Of a DNA stretch of 8,068 nt, positions 5,053 through 8,068 are shown one piece after another (the stretch's first letter is position 1; each line of letters starts with the position of its first letter). The notes beneath the pieces were generated by a model. The model was given only the letters and a program-made list of their open reading frames with translations. It did not search any database and was not told the DNA's origin. The position numbers and the translations under genes are program-made. Source of the DNA: JBCCYM01 sp039190005 (GTDB lineage Bacteria > Pseudomonadota > Gammaproteobacteria > UBA12402); assembly GCA_039190005.1 (NCBI GenBank), contig JBCCYM010000075.1, positions 1 to 8,068 of the forward strand, written 5' to 3'.

Positions 5053-7890
5053 TTAACGTTGCATTTGCTCAAGTTGTTTTCGCACTTTGTCACGCGTTTT
5101 TTCCAACTCCGTTAATCGTGCTTTATCTTTATTGACAACACTGGCAGGCGCTTTAGCCAAGAAATTCGCGTTGCTTAATTTTTTATTTAGAAATTGATAA
5201 TCTTTATCTATTTTATCAATTTCTTTTTGTAAACGTTTGATTTCTTCGGTTTTATTAACTAAATCTGCCATTGGAATTTGCAATTCCAGATCGCCGATAA
5301 AACTATTTATTGATGGGGTGGTTAGTTTTTGTTGCTGCCATTCAATGCTGTTGAGTCTGGCAAGTTCTGTTAATAATTGCTGATTTTTTTCAACATAATA
5401 TTTATCACGATCAGACCCTTTGACTAGTTGTACTGACAGTTTTTTGCCAGGTGAAATTGTCATTTCACCACGTAGATTACGAATTGTAGTGATGAATTGT
5501 TTCAACCAAGCGATTTCTTGCTCTGCCGATTGTTCAATTAAAGTGGAATCAGCCTGAGGATAGGGCTGTTGCATAATGGTTTTGCCTTTCTTGCCTAATA
5601 ATGGCGCGATTTCTTGCCATATTGTCTCTGTTATAAAAGGCATAAGCGGATGTAATAAACGTAACAGCTGTTCTAAAACTGTGGTTAATATAAACAAAGT
5701 AATGCCTTGAGCCTGCTCAAGGGTGGTATCCTGAGCCTGTCGAAGGGCAGTCCCCTGAGCTTGTCGAAGGGTGGTATCCTGAGCTTGTCGAAGGACGGCA
5801 TCATCACTGGCATTGAGCAAAGATTTTGATAATTCAACATACCAGTCACAATATTCGTGCCAGGTAAAGTCATAAAGCAGCTGTGCCAGTAAGTCAAAAC
5901 GATACTGTTTAAAATAGTGATGTGATTTTTCAATTGTCTGTTGCAGTATTGATAATATCCACTGATCAACTACATTTAATTGATAGGCGCTAATATCCTT
6001 GCATAGTGGTTTATTTTCAGCATGCATCAAGACATAGCGCGCGGCATTCCATAGCTTATTACAAAAATTGCGATAACCCTGTAGCCTGTTCACATCAAAG
6101 CGAATATCACGACCGGTGCTTGCCAGTGCCAGGTAAGTAAAGCGTAGCGCGTCGGTGCCGGATGATGGAATGCCTTGAGGAAATTGTTTACGTGTCGCTT
6201 TTTCAATGCTTTCTTTTTTACTGACTTGCATCAATCCCTGGGTGCGTTTTTTCACTAAACTCTCGAGGTCAATGCCATCAATTAAATCAATGGGGTCAAT
6301 CACATTGCCTTTGGTTTTTGACATTTTTTGACCTTCATGATCGCGTATTAATCCCGTAATGTAGACTTCTTTAAAAGGCACTTGGCCGGTAAATTTAAGC
6401 GACATCATCATCATTCTGGCAACCCAGAAGAAAATAATATCAAAACCAGTGACCAATACGGCGGTGGGGTAAAAATGTTCAAACAGTTTTGGATCTCTTT
6501 GCCAGTCCAGGGTTTCAAATGGCCATAAGGCGGCAGAGAACCAGGTATCTAAGACATCTTCATCTTGCCGCAATGCCAGTGTGTCACTGAGTTGATAATG
6601 TTGGCGCACATCAAGCTCATCACGACCGACATACACATTCCCTTGTTGGTCATACCAGGCGGGAATACGGTGCCCCCACCATAATTGCCGACTGATACAC
6701 CAATCCTCAATATTTTCTAACCATTGGAAATAGGTTTTACGCCAGTTCTCAGGCACAAAAGCGGTTTTACCCTCACGCACGGCGGCAATTGCTTGTTGTG
6801 CCAGTGGTTTGGCATTGACATACCATTGATCCGTTAAATAGGGCTCAACAATATGTTTGCCGCGGTCATTACGTGGTATGCTCAAGGTGTGTGGTTCAAT
6901 TTTTTCTAAAAGACCTAGTTGCTTTAAATCTGCGACAATTTTTTTGCGCGCGTCAAAACGATCTAAACCTTGATAGGCCGCGGGCGCGTTATTATTAATA
7001 CAACCGTCATCGGTGAGAATATTAATCATTGGTAAATGATGGCGTTTACCCATATCATAATCATTAAAATCATGCGCGGGTGTGATTTTGACGCAACCAC
7101 TGCCGAATTCACGATCAACATAGTCATCGGCAATAATAGGAATATCCCGTTGACTGAGTGGTAATTTGACGGTTTTACCAATTAAATGTTGGTAACGTTC
7201 ATCATCTGGATGTACCGCGACAGCGGTATCACCGAGCATCGTTTCTGGACGTGTGGTCGCGATGAGTAATAACTCATTGCTGTTATTCACCGGATAATGA
7301 ATATACCATAAATGACCTTGTTCTTCAGAAGAAACCACTTCCAGGTCTGATAATGCTGTTTTAAAATATGGATCCCAATTAACCAGACGTTTGCCGCGAT
7401 AAATTAAACCTTGGCGATAAAGTTCAATAAACACGGATTTAACGCTATTATTAAAGTTTTGATCTAATGTAAAGCGTTCACGATGCCAGTCAATAGAGGC
7501 GCCGAGGCGGCGTATTTGCCGCATAATGCTATTGCCATATTGATCACGCCATTCTTTCGCGCGTTCGACAAACGCCTCACGCCCAATATCTTGGCGTTTT
7601 TTGCCTTCAAGTTTAAGTTGATTTTCGACAACCATTTGCGTGGCAATACCGGCATGGTCACTGCCAACTTGCCACAGCACGGATTTACCCAGCATGCGCT
7701 GATAACGGATAAGACAGTCCATAATGGCATACTGAAAGCCATGCCCCATATGTAAGCTGCCAGTTACATTAGGTGGTGGAATGACAATGGCATAACCTTC
7801 ACCTTGTTCACTGGGGTGAAAATAACCATTTTTTTCCCAATAGTCATATGTTTTTTGCTCAATGTCTTGAGGAGAGTATGTTTTTTTCAT
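5053..7890 (-). CDS. valS: Valyl-tRNA synthetase with an in-frame repeat insertion
   Basis: Class I synthetase that charges tRNA-Val and edits mis-activated threonine. Seen in the 945 residues: PPPNVTGSLHMGHGF with the HIGH-type motif at 47-50; the CP1 editing domain with TTRPETMLGDTAVAV from 212; DLSIPR-like and DQWYV segments; the catalytic return with WFSAALWPF; KMSKT at 522-526; the anticodon-binding helical domain with WHEYCDWYVELSK and LHPLMPFITETIWQ; and a C-terminal coiled-coil arm from about 868 to the end, rich in Lys and Glu. Length is close to the E. coli 951, but about 28 residues come from four tandem 8-residue units (LRQAQDTT-like, residues 700-731) encoded by 24-base DNA repeats inside the anticodon-binding domain. 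The frame stays open across them, so the gene is probably functional. The ATG at 7890 has no strong ribosome site (a GGGA is about 16 bases upstream). Downstream genes are separated by 214 bases. Confidence 0.96.
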   Translation of the reverse strand: MKKTYSPQDIEQKTYDYWEKNGYFHPSEQGEGYAIVIPPPNVTGSLHMGHGFQYAIMDCLIRYQRMLGKSVLWQVGSDHAGIATQMVVENQLKLEGKKRQDIGREAFVERAKEWRDQYGNSIMRQIRRLGASIDWHRERFTLDQNFNNSVKSVFIELYRQGLIYRGKRLVNWDPYFKTALSDLEVVSSEEQGHLWYIHYPVNNSNELLLIATTRPETMLGDTAVAVHPDDERYQHLIGKTVKLPLSQRDIPIIADDYVDREFGSGCVKITPAHDFNDYDMGKRHHLPMINILTDDGCINNNAPAAYQGLDRFDARKKIVADLKQLGLLEKIEPHTLSIPRNDRGKHIVEPYLTDQWYVNAKPLAQQAIAAVREGKTAFVPENWRKTYFQWLENIEDWCISRQLWWGHRIPAWYDQQGNVYVGRDELDVRQHYQLSDTLALRQDEDVLDTWFSAALWPFETLDWQRDPKLFEHFYPTAVLVTGFDIIFFWVARMMMMSLKFTGQVPFKEVYITGLIRDHEGQKMSKTKGNVIDPIDLIDGIDLESLVKKRTQGLMQVSKKESIEKATRKQFPQGIPSSGTDALRFTYLALASTGRDIRFDVNRLQGYRNFCNKLWNAARYVLMHAENKPLCKDISAYQLNVVDQWILSILQQTIEKSHHYFKQYRFDLLAQLLYDFTWHEYCDWYVELSKSLLNASDDAVLRQAQDTTLRQAQGTALRQAQDTTLEQAQGITLFILTTVLEQLLRLLHPLMPFITETIWQEIAPLLGKKGKTIMQQPYPQADSTLIEQSAEQEIAWLKQFITTIRNLRGEMTISPGKKLSVQLVKGSDRDKYYVEKNQQLLTELARLNSIEWQQQKLTTPSINSFIGDLELQIPMADLVNKTEEIKRLQKEIDKIDKDYQFLNKKLSNANFLAKAPASVVNKDKARLTELEKTRDKVRKQLEQMQR
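5706..5801 (-). repeat. Four tandem 24-base repeats within valS
   Basis: On the plus strand each unit is a 17-base core, CCTGAGCTTGTCGAAGG or a close variant, followed by a seven-base spacer (GTGGTAT, GCAGTCC, GTGGTAT, then a diverged ACGGCAT). Cores lie at 5706-5722, 5730-5746, 5754-5770 and 5778-5794. Being eight codons long, they keep the frame and encode LRQAQDTT, LRQAQGTA, LRQAQDTT and LEQAQGIT. The core matches a palindromic repeat motif that I recall being scattered through many unrelated bacterial genomes (often translated as LRQAQ or FDKLR). Confidence 0.9.
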
Positions 7891-7911
7891 TTCTGCTGTT
7901 ATTATCCCAGA

Positions 7912-7917
7912 ATTATA
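7912..7917 (-). promoter_or_regulatory. Isolated TATAAT box close to valS
   Basis: A perfect TATAAT lies 22 bases before the valS ATG, but no -35 is visible at 16-18 bases upstream and there is no TG extension. It may be a secondary start or chance in AT-rich DNA. Confidence 0.25.
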
Positions 7918-7929
7918 ACTTTAGATGAG

Positions 7930-7959
7930 AGTGTAGCAGATATACCCATTGTCTTTCAA
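7930..7959 (-). promoter_or_regulatory. Candidate sigma70 promoter for valS
   Basis: TTGAAA (7954-7959), an 18-base spacer, then the extended -10 TGCTACACT (TACACT at 7930-7935). The start would fall near 7923, giving a leader of about 33 bases with no visible attenuator or other leader structure. The -35 lies within copy 2 of the flanking 23-base repeat. Best promoter match in the window. Confidence 0.6.
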
Positions 7960-7962
7960 GAT
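7940..7962 (-). repeat. Copy 2 of the 23-base repeat flanking valS
   Basis: On the minus strand reads ATCTTGAA, variable AGAC, then AATGGGTATAT, agreeing with copy 1 (4996-5018, plus strand) at 20 of 23 positions. It supplies the -35 and most of the spacer of the predicted valS promoter. The remaining right edge, 7963-8068, shows no supported gene. Confidence 0.6.
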
Positions 7963-8068
7963 TTAATAACTCGATCACCTCGTTTAACGCACTTACTTTG
8001 TTTTAGCTTTTTTGCCATATACGAAGAATTTTTTTGGTCAATAAAGTTTACAAATTTACGGCCATAGT

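Noticed and set aside
5685..5969. Second minus-strand frame through the valS repeat array giving FDKLR-type peptides
   Set aside because: It is an out-of-frame reading of valS; the periodic peptide only reflects the 24-base DNA repeats.
7956..8018. Lys-rich 20-codon frame on the minus strand just upstream of valS, a possible leader peptide
   Set aside because: No ribosome site, no valine-codon run, no attenuator hairpin, and it ends within the -35 of the predicted promoter, so it would not be on the valS transcript.
7804..8067. Plus-strand open frame overlapping the start of valS and running to the right edge
   Set aside because: Its first part is antisense to the ValRS N terminus and the rest covers the valS promoter; the Phe-rich product looks like read-out of T-rich DNA.
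1..8068. CRISPR array, tRNA, rRNA, IS element or riboswitch
   Set aside because: No repeat-spacer pattern, cloverleaf, transposase or conserved aptamer was seen; the only tandem repeats are those inside valS and scpB.

Overview
The window is AT-rich bacterial chromosome dominated by five housekeeping genes read from the minus strand (valS, an isocitrate dehydrogenase, trpS, scpA, scpB), with a small plus-strand toxin-antitoxin pair facing them at the left edge. The chromosome organisation complex is ScpA/ScpB rather than MukBEF, and the trpS-scpA-scpB order, the long TrpRS and the ValRS sequence all fit a gammaproteobacterium outside the enterics. A Legionella/Coxiella-like, possibly host-associated relative is my best guess. 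That placement is an inference from memory of these families; no search was run.

Layout, left to right: an RHH-type antitoxin (22-270, +) and a YafQ-family mRNA-endonuclease toxin (270-545, +) form a one-base-overlapping operon. They converge on scpB across a 29-base gap that holds a weak two-way hairpin. Then, transcribed right to left: scpB (575-1327), scpA (1317-2150), trpS (2152-3354) and an isocitrate dehydrogenase (3381-4838). These four are packed with overlaps or gaps of 1-26 bases and look like one transcript, with a candidate extended -10 promoter at 4886-4915. A 214-base intergenic region (4839-5052) separates them from valS (5053-7890), which has its own good candidate promoter at 7930-7959. 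The last 178 bases hold only that promoter region and no convincing gene.

The genes cover tRNA charging (Val, Trp), a TCA-cycle step, and SMC-dependent chromosome condensation; no single pathway links them. The unusual points lie inside and around ordinary genes. valS carries four in-frame 24-base tandem repeats built on a CCTGAGCTTGTCGAAGG-type palindromic core, adding about 28 residues to the anticodon-binding domain. TrpRS carries a four-cysteine pattern of the kind that binds a [4Fe-4S] cluster. The isocitrate dehydrogenase is the long Thermus/Rickettsia-like form with Asp-Ile at the coenzyme-specificity site. ScpB has a duplicated acidic tail. A 23-base imperfect repeat flanks valS in inverted orientation, one copy forming part of its promoter. 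I see no phage, IS element, CRISPR array, tRNA or rRNA here, and no clearly new multi-gene system.
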